A DNA stretch of 64,000 bases from Mesorhizobium sp. AR10 (GTDB lineage: Bacteria; Pseudomonadota; Alphaproteobacteria; Rhizobiales; Rhizobiaceae). The DNA lies in assembly GCF_024746795.1 (NCBI RefSeq), contig NZ_CP080524.1, positions 3,016,001-3,080,000 on the forward strand, written 5' to 3'. A model generated the notes under the pieces. That model saw only the letters and a program-made list of their open reading frames with translations. It made no database searches and was not told the DNA's origin. Shown in pieces: positions 26,778 to 35,615 of the stretch; within the stretch, counting starts at the first letter, position 1; each line of letters opens with the position of its first letter. Made by a program: the position numbers and the translations under genes.

Positions 26778-26902
26778 TGCTCTTCGTCCAAAGAAAGAAA
26801 GCGGCGCACTTGCTTCGGCGCTTCGCCGCTCAGGATTTCGATTTTAACGCCGCTCTAAGGTTGTTGCCGTATCGATGGCGAGGCAGCTGCGCGAGACAGA
26901 TC

Positions 26903-27244
26903 GTGGAAGTCATCCTTTTCTACGCCTTGCTGATTGGTGGCCTCGGACTGGCCATCACAGCCTATCTGGTGTTGTTGATGCTGCCTGTCGGGCTGATCGC
27001 CCGCAAATTCGGACTGCTTGCGGGCGTGGCTTTCGCGACGGTTCTGATCGCGGTCCTTTTCATGTTCTACCGGCCGCCGCTAGGTGGCGTGACCGTGTCC
27101 TTTGCACCGCCGGGCATGCGCGCCAACCTCTACATCGTCCAAATGGTGGAGCACCCGCCGGTTGCGATGCTCGTGGCGGGAGCCGCGGTGTCGGCAGCGG
27201 GGCTCGTCATCGTGATGATCGCGTCGCTGCTGCGCCGCGCCTAG
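26903..27244 (+). CDS. hypothetical small membrane protein (113 aa)
   Basis: A frame beginning with GTG at 26903 encodes about 113 residues with three hydrophobic segments (ILFYALLIGGLGLAITAYLVLLMLP, LLAGVAFATVLIAVLFMFY and AMLVAGAAVSAAGLVIVMIASLL). I recognise no family. The frame is open upstream to 26777, but that part has no hydrophobic pattern and covers the divergent promoter. There is no strong ribosome site before the GTG, so the start is uncertain. It ends 7 bp before the convergent aminotransferase gene. A real gene is plausible because of the clean membrane pattern. Confidence 0.5.
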   Translation: MEVILFYALLIGGLGLAITAYLVLLMLPVGLIARKFGLLAGVAFATVLIAVLFMFYRPPLGGVTVSFAPPGMRANLYIVQMVEHPPVAMLVAGAAVSAAGLVIVMIASLLRRA

Positions 27245-27251
27245 CACGTCC

Positions 27252-28631
27252 CTATATCGCCCCGAAGACAGACCTGATGGCGTCAGCGGCTTTTTCGACG
27301 ACGATGTCGGCCTCCTCGCGGGTGAGGCAGAGCGGCGGCGCGAAGCCGAGAATATCGCCCTGCGGCATGGCACGGCCGATGACGCCACGCTCGCCAAGCG
27401 CTGTCGCGACCTGCGGCCCGATCTTCTGCGCGGCGTCGAAGAACACGCGGTCGTCTCTGTCGGCGACGAATTCGACCGCCGCCAGCATGCCGTCGCCGCG
27501 CACGTCGCCGACGTTCTTGTGACCGCCGACCGCCTTGGCCAGCTCGGAGCGGAAATAGGCGCCGGTCTCGCCGGCGTTCCGTACCAGGTCCATCTCGTCG
27601 ATCAGTTCGAGATTGGCGATGCCGGCGGCGACGCAGATCGGGTGCGCCGAATAGGTCCAGCCGTGGCCGAGCGAACCGAGCTTGTCGGAACCCTGCACCA
27701 GCACCTGCCACATCTTGTCGGCGACGATGACGCCCGATAGCGGCGCATAGGCCGAGGTGAGACCCTTGGCGATGGTGATCAGGTCGGGCTTGATGCCGTA
27801 GTGGTCGGAACCGAACATGGTGCCCAGGCGGCCAAAACCCGTCACCACCTCGTCGGCGACCAGCAGCACGTCATATTTCTTCAGCACACCTTGCATCTTT
27901 TCCCAATAGCCGGCCGGCGGCGGCACGATGCCACCTGTGCCGAGGATCGGCTCGCCGATGAAGGCGGCAACCGTCTCCGGGCCCTCGGCCAGGATCATTT
28001 CCTCGAGCTTGTCGGCGCAATGTTGCGAGAACTGCTCCTCGCTCATCGAGCGGTCGGGGCGGCGGAAATAGTAGGGCGCCTCGGTGTGCAGGATCGGTGC
28101 TCGCGGCAGGTCGAAAGCGTTGTGGAACAGGTCGAGCCCGGTCAGCGATCCGGTCATGACGCCGGAGCCGTGATAGCCGCGCCAGCGCGAGATGATCTTC
28201 TTCTTCTCCGGCCGTCCGAGCACGTTGTTATAGTACCAGATCAGCTTGATGTTGGTTTCGTTGGCGTCGGAACCGGACAGGCCGAAATAGACCCGGCTCA
28301 TGCCCGCGGGCGCGCGGTCGATGATCATCTTGGCAAGCGTGATCGACGCCTCGGTGCCGTGGCCGACATAGGCGTGATAGTAGGCGAGGTTCTTCGCCTG
28401 GGCGGCGATGGCGTCGGCGATCTTCTGACGGCCATAGCCGACATTGACGCAATAGAGGCCAGCGAAGGCATCGATGCTCTTCTTGCCATTATTGTCCCAA
28501 ACGGTGACGCCCTCGCCACCAGCCATCACCCGGGTCGGTGATTCACCGCGCGCGTGCATCCCCATATGGGTCGAAGGATGAAAGAGGTGGTCGCGGTCCC
28601 AGGCGGCGAGTTCATTGGACTGGTCGAGCAT
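27252..28631 (-). CDS. atf: class III aminotransferase, probable L-2,4-diaminobutyrate transaminase of ectoine catabolism
   Basis: The 459-aa PLP enzyme has the GSDANETNIKL phosphate-site region, Asp260 in ADEVVTGFGRLG and the Schiff-base Lys289 in ITIAKGLTSAY. In ectoine degraders the homologue (Atf/DoeD) removes the 4-amino group of L-2,4-diaminobutyrate, giving L-aspartate semialdehyde. Sequence alone also fits putrescine or GABA transaminases. The neighbours decide: it follows the semialdehyde dehydrogenase and AsnC genes leftward, and the enuR-ehu-eut genes lie divergently. Confidence 0.85.
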   Translation of the reverse strand: MLDQSNELAAWDRDHLFHPSTHMGMHARGESPTRVMAGGEGVTVWDNNGKKSIDAFAGLYCVNVGYGRQKIADAIAAQAKNLAYYHAYVGHGTEASITLAKMIIDRAPAGMSRVYFGLSGSDANETNIKLIWYYNNVLGRPEKKKIISRWRGYHGSGVMTGSLTGLDLFHNAFDLPRAPILHTEAPYYFRRPDRSMSEEQFSQHCADKLEEMILAEGPETVAAFIGEPILGTGGIVPPPAGYWEKMQGVLKKYDVLLVADEVVTGFGRLGTMFGSDHYGIKPDLITIAKGLTSAYAPLSGVIVADKMWQVLVQGSDKLGSLGHGWTYSAHPICVAAGIANLELIDEMDLVRNAGETGAYFRSELAKAVGGHKNVGDVRGDGMLAAVEFVADRDDRVFFDAAQKIGPQVATALGERGVIGRAMPQGDILGFAPPLCLTREEADIVVEKAADAIRSVFGAI

Positions 28632-28669
28632 TTTGCTACTCCTTGAAAAAGAAAAACCTGGCTCCGCGC

Positions 28670-30163
28670 CTACGCAACGTCCAGGCAGAGATACTTCAGA
28701 TCGGTGAAAGCTTCGAGCCCGTGGCGCGAGCCCTCGCGGCCAATGCCCGACTGTTTGACGCCGCCGAACGGGATCGGCGCGCCAGTGATCTTCACACGGT
28801 TGATGGCGACCATGCCGTAGTCAAGCGCGCGGCCCATGCGCATTTGCCGGCCGCCGTTTTCGGTGACGACATAGGCGACGAGCCCATATTCGGTGGCGTT
28901 GGCGCGGGCGATCACTTCGTCCTCGCTGTCGAAGGGTGTCACGGCGGCGACCGGACCGAAGGTTTCCTCGCGCATGATCAGCGCCTCGTCGGATACATCC
29001 GCAAGCAGTGTCGGTTGGTAGAACAGCGGTCCGGCCGCATGACGGCTGCCGCCAGCAAGGCAGCGCGCGCCATGAGCCAGCGCATCGGCGACCTGTTCCT
29101 CGACCTTCTTGACGGCGCGCTCGTGCATCAACGGACCAATATCGGTTTCATCGGCCAAGCCGTTGCCGGTCCTCAGTGTCTCGATGCGCTTGGCGAAAGC
29201 GGCGTAGAAGCGGTCGTAGATCGGCCGCTGGACATAGATGCGGTTGGCAGCGAGGCAGTCTTGGCCGGAGGTGGCGAACTTGGCGTCGATGGCGATGGTC
29301 ACCGCGTTGTCGAGATCGGCATCGGCAAAGACGATCAGCGGCGCGTGGCCGCCAAGTTCCATCACCAGCCGCTTCATCGTCGGCGCACTCTGGGCGGCGA
29401 TCAGCCTGCCGATTTCGGTCGAGCCGGTGAAGCTCATGGCGCGGACACGGGCATCCTCGCACATCGCGCCGACGATGGTCGATGCTTTGCCGGTGAGGAC
29501 GTTGAAGACGCCGGCGGGCAGGCCGGCGCGCTCGCCGAGTTCGGCCAGTGCCAGCGCCGACAGCGGCGTTTCCGAAGAAGGATGCGCAACGATGGTGCAG
29601 CCGGCGGCAAGGGCCGCGGCCGCCTTTCGTGTCAGCATTGCCGAAGGAAAATTCCACGGCGTGACGACGCCGACGACGCCGAGCGGTTCGCGCCGCACCA
29701 TCATCTCTGCATTTGGCAGATGGCTGGTGACGCTCTCGGCGTTGAGGCGTTTGGCCTCCTCGGCGTACCACTCGACGAACGAGGCGGCGTAGTCGATCTC
29801 ACCCAGCGCTTCCCTAAGGGGTTTGCCTTGTTCCAGTGTCATCAGCAGGGCCAGATCTTCCCGGGCGGCGATGATCAGGTCGAACCATTTTCGCAGGATT
29901 TTTGCCCGCTCCTGCGGCAGCGCGGCGCGCCATGCGGGAAAGGCGCGGGATGCCGCGTCGATCGCCTTCACTGTCTGCCTGCCATCGAGCGCGGCGACGA
30001 AGGCGACGGTGGCGCCTGTGGCCGGATCGGTGACCTCGAAGCTCTCGGCGATCTCGCTCGCCGTCCAGTGGCCATCGACATAGGCGAGTTCGCGCAACAG
30101 CCGGCGGTCGGCGAGGCCATCGAGCGCTTCATGGCGGTGCGAGCGAGCAAAATGCGCGGACAT
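28670..30163 (-). CDS. ssd: succinate/aspartate-semialdehyde dehydrogenase of ectoine catabolism
   Basis: The 497-aa aldehyde dehydrogenase has Asn171 in TPWNFP, general base Glu269 in VMELGGHAP and catalytic Cys303 in SGQDCLAANRIY. Homologues (Ssd/DoeC) oxidise aspartate semialdehyde from ectoine breakdown to aspartate. The ATG at 30163 has GGGAG upstream; the frame runs on into the AsnC gene but without family similarity. One oddity: the conserved Lys of the KPxxxTP cofactor motif is His194 here (AHPSSETP), which could change NAD/NADP binding. It lies between the aminotransferase and asnC on the same strand. Confidence 0.85.
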   Translation of the reverse strand: MSAHFARSHRHEALDGLADRRLLRELAYVDGHWTASEIAESFEVTDPATGATVAFVAALDGRQTVKAIDAASRAFPAWRAALPQERAKILRKWFDLIIAAREDLALLMTLEQGKPLREALGEIDYAASFVEWYAEEAKRLNAESVTSHLPNAEMMVRREPLGVVGVVTPWNFPSAMLTRKAAAALAAGCTIVAHPSSETPLSALALAELGERAGLPAGVFNVLTGKASTIVGAMCEDARVRAMSFTGSTEIGRLIAAQSAPTMKRLVMELGGHAPLIVFADADLDNAVTIAIDAKFATSGQDCLAANRIYVQRPIYDRFYAAFAKRIETLRTGNGLADETDIGPLMHERAVKKVEEQVADALAHGARCLAGGSRHAAGPLFYQPTLLADVSDEALIMREETFGPVAAVTPFDSEDEVIARANATEYGLVAYVVTENGGRQMRMGRALDYGMVAINRVKITGAPIPFGGVKQSGIGREGSRHGLEAFTDLKYLCLDVA

Positions 30164-30297
30164 GATCGAAGTCTCCCGGTTCGGGGGCAATGCGGGAAGA
30201 CTATTCGCGCTGTACAGACAGAGAGGCTGTTTGTGTGCGCGAGCGGAGAGAGATTGTCTCAAATGTGGCGTACCGGCAGACAATCTCTCCGATACCT

Positions 30298-30789
30298 TTA
30301 CGGTGAAACCGGCAACAGATCGGCCACCGACAGCACGGTCTCTTCTTTCACCGTCTTGGTGACGATGTAGGTGAAATAGCGGTCGATGCCGATTTCGCGG
30401 TCGAGCAAGGCATCGACCAGCCGTTGATAGGCGTCGATATCGCGCGCCATCACCTTCAGCACATAGTCGACACCGCCACCGACCGACCAGCATGCGACGA
30501 TCTCCGGAATGTCGCGAATGACGCGCTCGAATCGGTCGAAATCGGCCTGGCGGTGACTGGCCAGCGTCACCTCCATCAGGACGGTGGCGACCGGCGCGAT
30601 GACGCGCATGGCAATCGAGGCATGATAGCCCGAGACGATGCCGGCCTTTTCCAGCTTGCGCAGCCGCATCCAGCACGGCGTCGGCGACAGGCCGACCTTG
30701 TCGGCGAGCGCCAGCTTGGTGATGCGCCCGTTGCGCTGGATGGCGTCGAGGATTTTGAGGTCGATCGGATCGAGTTTCGCAGCGGTCAT
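30298..30789 (-). CDS. asnC: Lrp/AsnC family regulator of ectoine catabolism
   Basis: The 163-aa protein has an N-terminal HTH (LDAIQRNGRITKLALADKVGLSPTPCWMRLRKLEKAGII) and a RAM effector domain. The ATG at 30789 is taken from the family start; upstream frame is open for 20 codons. In Ruegeria and Halomonas relatives, an AsnC/DoeX protein sits in the ectoine cluster and binds the ectoine breakdown product diaminobutyrate or its acetyl form. It heads the leftward ssd-atf unit and is divergent from enuR, with only 82 bp between them. Confidence 0.85.
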   Translation of the reverse strand: MTAAKLDPIDLKILDAIQRNGRITKLALADKVGLSPTPCWMRLRKLEKAGIVSGYHASIAMRVIAPVATVLMEVTLASHRQADFDRFERVIRDIPEIVACWSVGGGVDYVLKVMARDIDAYQRLVDALLDREIGIDRYFTYIVTKTVKEETVLSVADLLPVSP

Positions 30790-30871
30790 CGGTATCCACT
30801 TTTCGTCACCCGTACCATGACGGCGCATTATTTCGATTGTCAATTGCACTGATTTCGATCTCTAATAAGTC

Positions 30872-32257
30872 ATGACATTGTGGCAACCCGATCCCGCGCT
30901 CATCCGGCGGCCAGCCTATCAGTCGCTGGCCGACCAGTTCGCGCGCGCCATCCATGACGGGCGCCTGGCCAATGGCGCGCGGCTGCCGACGCATCGCCGG
31001 CTGGCCGACGACCTCAAGTTGTCCGTGCAGACGGTCAGCCGCGCCTATGAGGAATTGATCCGGCGTGGCCTGATTTCGGGCGAAATCGGCCGCGGCAGCT
31101 TTGTGCAGACGCAGCGCCGCGAGCCGGAGCCGCCCTATCTGCCGGAGCGGCTGGGCGAAGTCATCGACCTCTCCATCCTGAAGCCGGTCTGCGAGCCGAT
31201 GCATCTGGAGCGGCTGAAACAGGCGCTGGGCTGGTTGGCCGAGAACCTGCCGTCGAGCTCGGCGCTGTCGTTCCGACCCAACATGGTGTTTCCGCGCCAC
31301 CGCGCGGTGGCGGTCGAATGGCTGAAGCTGTGCGGTCTCGACGTGTCGCCGCAGAATGTCAGCCTGACCAATGGCGCCACGGCCGGCATGACGGTGGCGT
31401 TGATGAGCGTGGCGCCACCCGGTTCGACTGTCGCCACCGAGGCGATCGGCCATCACACGCTGGTGCCGCTCGCCCGCTATCTCGGCTTCAACCTCGAAGG
31501 CTTGCCGATCGACGACAACGGCCTGATCCCAGAGGCGCTGGACGAGGCTTGCCGGCTTTCCGACATTCGCGCCGTGTTCGTGCAGCCCTCGGTGATCAAC
31601 CCAACGGCGACACTGATGGACGCGCGGCGGCGCGAAGAGATCGCTGCCGTCGCGCGCAAGCACGACATCGCCATCATCGAGAACGATGTGCTGGGTCCGC
31701 TGGTCGAGGACCGGCCGCCGCCGGTTGCGGCTTTCGCGCCCGAGCGAACGCTCTACGTCACCTCCTTCACCAAGATCACCGTGCCTGGCCTTCGCATTGG
31801 CTATCTCGCGGCTCCCGACCGCTATGTCGCCGCCGTCGCCAACCGCCACCTCGTCTCGAACTGGATGGCGACGCCGCTGGTGGCCGAGATTGCCACCAAA
31901 TGGGTGACCGACGGCACGGCGATGGATCTTGTCCGCTGGCAGCGCGCGGCGCTGCGCCGGCGGCAGGAGATAGCTTCTGAAGTGCTCGCCGGTGTCGACT
32001 ATCGCGTCCACCGCGACGGTCTGCACCTGTGGCTGCCGCTTCCCGGCGACCGTGCCGAAGAAAGTTTTGTCGCGCAGGCTCGCCTGCGGGGGGTGGCGAT
32101 CGCGCCGGGAACCTCCTTCCGTATTTCGGAAGCGCCCTGGCATCCGGCGGTGCGCATCTCGCTGGGCTCGACCACCGAGGGGGAACTGCGCGCGGGCTTG
32201 AGCGTTGTCGCCAAGCTGCTGCTCGGCGATCCCGAGCATCTACTGCTGGCCATCTAG
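30872..32257 (+). CDS. enuR: MocR/GabR-type PLP-dependent regulator EnuR
   Basis: The 461-aa protein fuses a GntR winged helix (about residues 14-80, LPTHRRLADDLKLSVQTVSRAYEELIRRGLI) to an aminotransferase class I domain. The PLP-binding Lys is Lys301 (VTSFTKITVPGLRIGYL), nearly the position known for Ruegeria pomeroyi EnuR (Lys302). EnuR represses ectoine genes until N-acetyl-diaminobutyrate or diaminobutyrate reacts with its PLP. Location between the asnC and ehu units fits the known arrangement. Two direct repeats in front of ehuA are candidate targets. Confidence 0.92.
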   Translation: MTLWQPDPALIRRPAYQSLADQFARAIHDGRLANGARLPTHRRLADDLKLSVQTVSRAYEELIRRGLISGEIGRGSFVQTQRREPEPPYLPERLGEVIDLSILKPVCEPMHLERLKQALGWLAENLPSSSALSFRPNMVFPRHRAVAVEWLKLCGLDVSPQNVSLTNGATAGMTVALMSVAPPGSTVATEAIGHHTLVPLARYLGFNLEGLPIDDNGLIPEALDEACRLSDIRAVFVQPSVINPTATLMDARRREEIAAVARKHDIAIIENDVLGPLVEDRPPPVAAFAPERTLYVTSFTKITVPGLRIGYLAAPDRYVAAVANRHLVSNWMATPLVAEIATKWVTDGTAMDLVRWQRAALRRRQEIASEVLAGVDYRVHRDGLHLWLPLPGDRAEESFVAQARLRGVAIAPGTSFRISEAPWHPAVRISLGSTTEGELRAGLSVVAKLLLGDPEHLLLAI

Positions 32258-32293
32258 GCAAAAATTGCCCTGTAATTATGCGACATCAGAAAT

Positions 32294-32327
32294 ATTGTCA
32301 TGATATTATTTTCCTAATTGACATGAT
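32294..32327 (+). promoter_or_regulatory. direct repeats upstream of ehuA, candidate EnuR site
   Basis: ATTGTCATGAT (32294-32304) and ATTGACATGAT (32317-32327) differ at one base and are spaced 23 bp start to start, about two helical turns. The second copy contains TTGACA, a possible -35 element. A similar ATTGTCA also occurs in the asnC-enuR gap. MocR proteins often bind direct repeats, so this is a plausible EnuR operator. Confidence 0.5.
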
Positions 32328-32381
32328 TTCGCGCGTTCCGCATCGTTAAGGGCATAGGCTTCTCCAGGACGGGGAACTGCA

Positions 32382-33167
32382 TTGCCCACACCCATCATCA
32401 AGATCGATGGCATTTCGAAGAGCTTCGGCACTTTCAAGGTGCTGGACGGCCTGTCGATGCAGGTCATGCCCGGCGAGAAGCTGGCACTGATCGGCCCGTC
32501 CGGCTCGGGCAAGACAACCATCCTGCGCATCCTGATGACGCTGGAGCGGATCGACGGCGGCCACATCCAGATCGACGGCGAGCAACTCTATCACATGGAG
32601 CGCAACGGCCAGTTGCTGGCGGCCGACGAACGGCACCTGACAAAGATGCGCCAGAAGATCGGCATGGTCTTCCAGCTGTTCAACCTGTTTCCGCACAAAT
32701 GCGTCATCGACAACGTCACGCTGGCGCCGATGCTGACCAAGGGGATACCGCGCGCCGCCGCCGAAAAGCGGGCGATGGAACTGCTCGACATGGTCGGCAT
32801 GGCCGACAAGGCGAGGAACATGCCGGCGCAGCTTTCCGGTGGCCAGAAGCAGCGCGTCGCGATCGCTCGCGCATTGGCGCTGTCGCCCAAGATCATGCTG
32901 TTCGACGAGGTCACTTCGGCGCTCGATCCGGAGTTGGTCGAGGAGGTGCTGAACGTCATGCGCAAGCTCGCGGCCGAAACCGACATGACCATGCTTCTGG
33001 TCACCCACGAGATGGGTTTCGCCCATGATTTCGCCGACCGGGTGCTGTTCTTCGATCGCGGCAAGATCGTCGAAGAGGGCAAGCCGGACGAGATTTTCCG
33101 CCATCCCAAACAGGAGCGCACGCAGGGCTTCCTGAAGAAGATCATCGCGGCCGGACATCGCGTCTGA
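32382..33167 (+). CDS. ehuA: ectoine/hydroxyectoine ABC transporter ATP-binding protein EhuA
   Basis: The 261-aa ATPase has Walker A GPSGSGKT at residues 38-45, signature [15 protein letters not shown], Walker [17 protein letters not shown] and H-loop [14 protein letters not shown], the pattern of polar amino-acid importers. The start is TTG at 32382 behind GGGGA. In Sinorhizobium meliloti the ehuABCD genes encode the ectoine and hydroxyectoine importer next to eutABCDE. The same order here supports the name. Confidence 0.92.
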   Translation: MPTPIIKIDGISKSFGTFKVLDGLSMQVMPGEKLALIGPSGSGKTTILRILMTLERIDGGHIQIDGEQLYHMERNGQLLAADERHLTKMRQKIGMVFQLFNLFPHKCVIDNVTLAPMLTKGIPRAAAEKRAMELLDMVGMADKARNMPAQLSGGQKQRVAIARALALSPKIMLFDEVTSALDPELVEEVLNVMRKLAAETDMTMLLVTHEMGFAHDFADRVLFFDRGKIVEEGKPDEIFRHPKQERTQGFLKKIIAAGHRV

Positions 33168-33254
33168 CCGTAGTGCCCGGGGCGGCAAAGTCGTCCTCAA
33201 GGGCGGCGAGGCCGTCCACAACAAACCAAGAAGAGAAACAAGGAGTTGGGAACA

Positions 33255-34106
33255 ATGAAGAAACTTGGCATTCTGGCCGGCGCCGCCGGCATTGCATTGA
33301 CGGCGGTTCTTGCCGCCTCGACCGTCGGATCGGCCGACGACAGCAAGCTCGAACAGCTCAAGGCGCAAGGCTTTGCCCGCGTTGCCATCGCCAATGAGCC
33401 GCCCTATACGGCGGTCGCAGCCGACGGCAAGGTTTCGGGCGCCGCCCCGGACGTGGCGCGCGAGATCTTCAAGCGCCTCGGCGTCGGCGACATCGTCGCT
33501 TCGATCTCCGAATATGGCGCCATGATCCCCGGCCTGCAGGCCGGCCGCTTCGACGTCGTCACCGCCGGCCTGTTCATGAAGCCGGAGCGCTGTGCGGCCG
33601 TCGTCTATTCGGAACCAGTGCTGTGCGACGCCGAGGCGATGCTGGTGAAGAAGGGCAATCCGAAGGGCTTCAAGAGCTACGAGGATATTGCCAAGGACAC
33701 GAGCGCGACAATCGGTGCGCCGGGTGGCGGCACCGAGGAGAAACTGGCGCTCAATGCCGGCGTGCCGCGCGAGCGCGTCATCGTCGTGCCGGACGGCCAG
33801 AGCGGCGTGAAGATGCTGCAGGACGGCCGTATCGACGCCTATTCGCTGCCGGTGCTGTCGATCAACGACCTGGTCAAGAAGGCCGCCGATCCGAACCTCG
33901 AAGTCATCGCCCCGGTGGTCGGCGCGCCGGTCTATTGCGACGGCGCCGCTTTCAAGAAGGGCGACGAGGCACTGCGCGACGCCTACGATGTCGAGCTGGC
34001 CAAGCTGAAGGCGTCGGGTGAGTTCGCCAAGATCATCGAGCCCTACGGCTTCTCGGCGGCGGCGGCGATGTCGACGACCCGCGACAAGCTCTGCTCGGCG
34101 AAATAG
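33255..34106 (+). CDS. ehuB: ectoine/hydroxyectoine substrate-binding protein EhuB
   Basis: The 283-aa periplasmic protein has a Sec signal peptide (MKKLGILAGAAGIALTAVLAAS, cut near GSADD) and the family 3 solute-binding fold with FARVAIANEPPYTAV, SGAAPDVAREIFKRLG, PGLQAGRFDVVTAGLFM and RDAYDVELAKLKASGEFAKIIEPYGF. The ATG at 33255 has AAGGAG 9 nt upstream; a TTG three codons earlier is less likely. EhuB binds ectoines through aromatic residues. A RIME-like repeat directly follows the gene. Confidence 0.92.
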   Translation: MKKLGILAGAAGIALTAVLAASTVGSADDSKLEQLKAQGFARVAIANEPPYTAVAADGKVSGAAPDVAREIFKRLGVGDIVASISEYGAMIPGLQAGRFDVVTAGLFMKPERCAAVVYSEPVLCDAEAMLVKKGNPKGFKSYEDIAKDTSATIGAPGGGTEEKLALNAGVPRERVIVVPDGQSGVKMLQDGRIDAYSLPVLSINDLVKKAADPNLEVIAPVVGAPVYCDGAAFKKGDEALRDAYDVELAKLKASGEFAKIIEPYGFSAAAAMSTTRDKLCSAK

Positions 34107-34112
34107 GCGCCC

Positions 34113-34244
34113 CATTCCTTCTCCCCGTTCACGGGGAGAAGGTGTCACGAAGTGACGGATGAGGGGCAGCGCATACTTCGTTGGTTAGTGCTGCCCCTCA
34201 TCTGCCTGCCGGCATCTTCTCCCCGTGAACGGGGAGAAGGGGCC
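34113..34244. repeat. RIME-like double palindromic repeat between ehuB and ehuC
   Basis: Two hairpins of the form CTTCTCCCCGTTCACGGGGAGAAG (34117-34142 and 34216-34240) are inverted with respect to each other. Between them GATGAGGGGCAGC (34158-34170) pairs with GCTGCCCCTCATC (34190-34202). This is the layout of Rhizobium-specific intergenic mosaic elements (RIME), dispersed in Rhizobiales genomes. Here it lies inside an operon and could make a large stem-loop in the mRNA between binding protein and permease. Confidence 0.85.
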
Positions 34245-34291
34245 AAGCCTACCGCCTCGCACAACCACAAAAGTTGGAAACTTCGAACCCA

Positions 34292-34951
34292 ATGACCGAA
34301 TGGTCCGGCTATTTCGGCCTGATATTGCAGGGAGCACTCGTCACCATCGAGCTGACGCTGATGGGGGCGGTGCTTGCCCTGATCATGGCCTTTCTCGCCG
34401 GGCTGGGGCGGCTGTCGCGCTTTTTCCTACTGCGCGCGCTGGCCACCGCCTATATCGAATTCTTCCGCGGCACCTCGATCTTCGTGCAGCTGTTCTGGGC
34501 GTATTTCGTGCTACCCTTCATCGGCATATCGCTGACGCCGCTGCAGGCCGGCGTGCTGGCGCTGGGTCTCAATGTCGGCGCCTATGCGGCGGAGGTGGTG
34601 CGCGGCGCCGTCCAGTCGATCGGTCGCGAACAATATGAGGCCTGCATCGCCCTCAATCTTGGCCGCTGGCAAGGCATGCGCCATGTCATCCTGCCACAGG
34701 CGCTGCTGGTCATGCTGCCGACCTTCGGCAACAATGCCATCGAACTGCTCAAGGCTACTGCCGTCGTCTCATTGATCTCGCTCACCGACCTGACCTTCCA
34801 GGCACAGGTGGTGCGCTCGCAGACCGGCAACACGCTGGTGCCGTTCACCACCATCCTCATCATCTATTTCGCCCTCGCGCTGATTATTTCATGGGGCGTG
34901 CGTTCGCTCGAACGCCGCATGGCGCGCGGCCTCGACGGGGTGCGCGTCTGA
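34292..34951 (+). CDS. ehuC: ectoine/hydroxyectoine ABC transporter permease EhuC
   Basis: The 219-aa protein is a HisM/HisQ-type permease with about five transmembrane segments and the motif FFRGTSIFVQLFW. The coupling loop is GREQYEACIALNLGRWQGMRHVILPQALLVMLPTFGNN. The ATG at 34292 is chosen; a TTG at 34274 would add six residues. Neither has a strong ribosome site, perhaps because the RIME-like insertion reshaped the leader. It overlaps ehuD by TGATG. Confidence 0.9.
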   Translation: MTEWSGYFGLILQGALVTIELTLMGAVLALIMAFLAGLGRLSRFFLLRALATAYIEFFRGTSIFVQLFWAYFVLPFIGISLTPLQAGVLALGLNVGAYAAEVVRGAVQSIGREQYEACIALNLGRWQGMRHVILPQALLVMLPTFGNNAIELLKATAVVSLISLTDLTFQAQVVRSQTGNTLVPFTTILIIYFALALIISWGVRSLERRMARGLDGVRV

Positions 34952-35610
34952 TGGAGTGGGATTGGAACTTTGTCTGGGAAATCCTGCCGACGCTGATCCA
35001 GGGCGTGAAGATCACCATCCTGGCGACGCTGCTCGGTTCGGTTCTGGCCGCGATCGTGGGACTGGGCATCGCGTTGGCGCGGCGCTCTCCCAACAGGCTG
35101 TTGTCGCGCACGGTCGGCTTCCTCGCCGAATTCATCCGCGGCACGCCGCTGCTGGTGCAACTCTATTTCATCTTCTACGTGCTGCCCGATATCGGCATCC
35201 TTCTGCCACCGCTGGTGGCGGGCGTCATCGGGCTCGGGCTGCACTACGGCACATACACGGCCGAGGTCTACCGCGCCGGCATCGAAAATGTGCCGCGCGG
35301 CCAGTGGGAGGCCGCCAAGGCCTGCAATCTGAGCGCCACGCAAACCTGGACTCACATCATCATGCCGCAGGCCATTCCGCCGATGATCCCGGCGCTGGCC
35401 AACTATTTCATCGCCATGTTCAAGGAGACGCCGCTGCTGTCGGCGATCACCGTTCTGGAACTGATGAACCAGGCCAAGAGCGTCGCCAACACCTATTACC
35501 GCTACATCGAGCCGATCACGCTGGTCGGCGCCTTCTTCCTCGTCATCAGCCTTTTCTCGGTCGTGCTGCTGCGCTGGCTGGAACGCCGCTACGGCAAGAT
35601 CGAGAGGTAG
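34951..35610 (+). CDS. ehuD: ectoine/hydroxyectoine ABC transporter permease EhuD
   Basis: The 219-aa protein is the second HisM/HisQ-type permease, with FIRGTPLLVQLYFIFY and the coupling loop RGQWEAAKACNLSATQTWTHIIMPQAIPPMIPALANY. Its start codon overlaps the ehuC stop. EhuC and EhuD form the membrane channel for ectoines. Confidence 0.92.
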   Translation: MEWDWNFVWEILPTLIQGVKITILATLLGSVLAAIVGLGIALARRSPNRLLSRTVGFLAEFIRGTPLLVQLYFIFYVLPDIGILLPPLVAGVIGLGLHYGTYTAEVYRAGIENVPRGQWEAAKACNLSATQTWTHIIMPQAIPPMIPALANYFIAMFKETPLLSAITVLELMNQAKSVANTYYRYIEPITLVGAFFLVISLFSVVLLRWLERRYGKIER

Positions 35611-35615
35611 TCCTG

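Noticed and set aside
28538..30370. Open frame of 610 codons on the plus strand opposite the semialdehyde dehydrogenase
   Set aside because: It mirrors the GC-rich third-position pattern of the gene on the other strand, has no domain, no ribosome site and many Arg/Gly/Gln-rich stretches. Comparable shadows at 20872-22431, 32346-34148, 55285-57069 and 59929-61611 were left out for the same reason.
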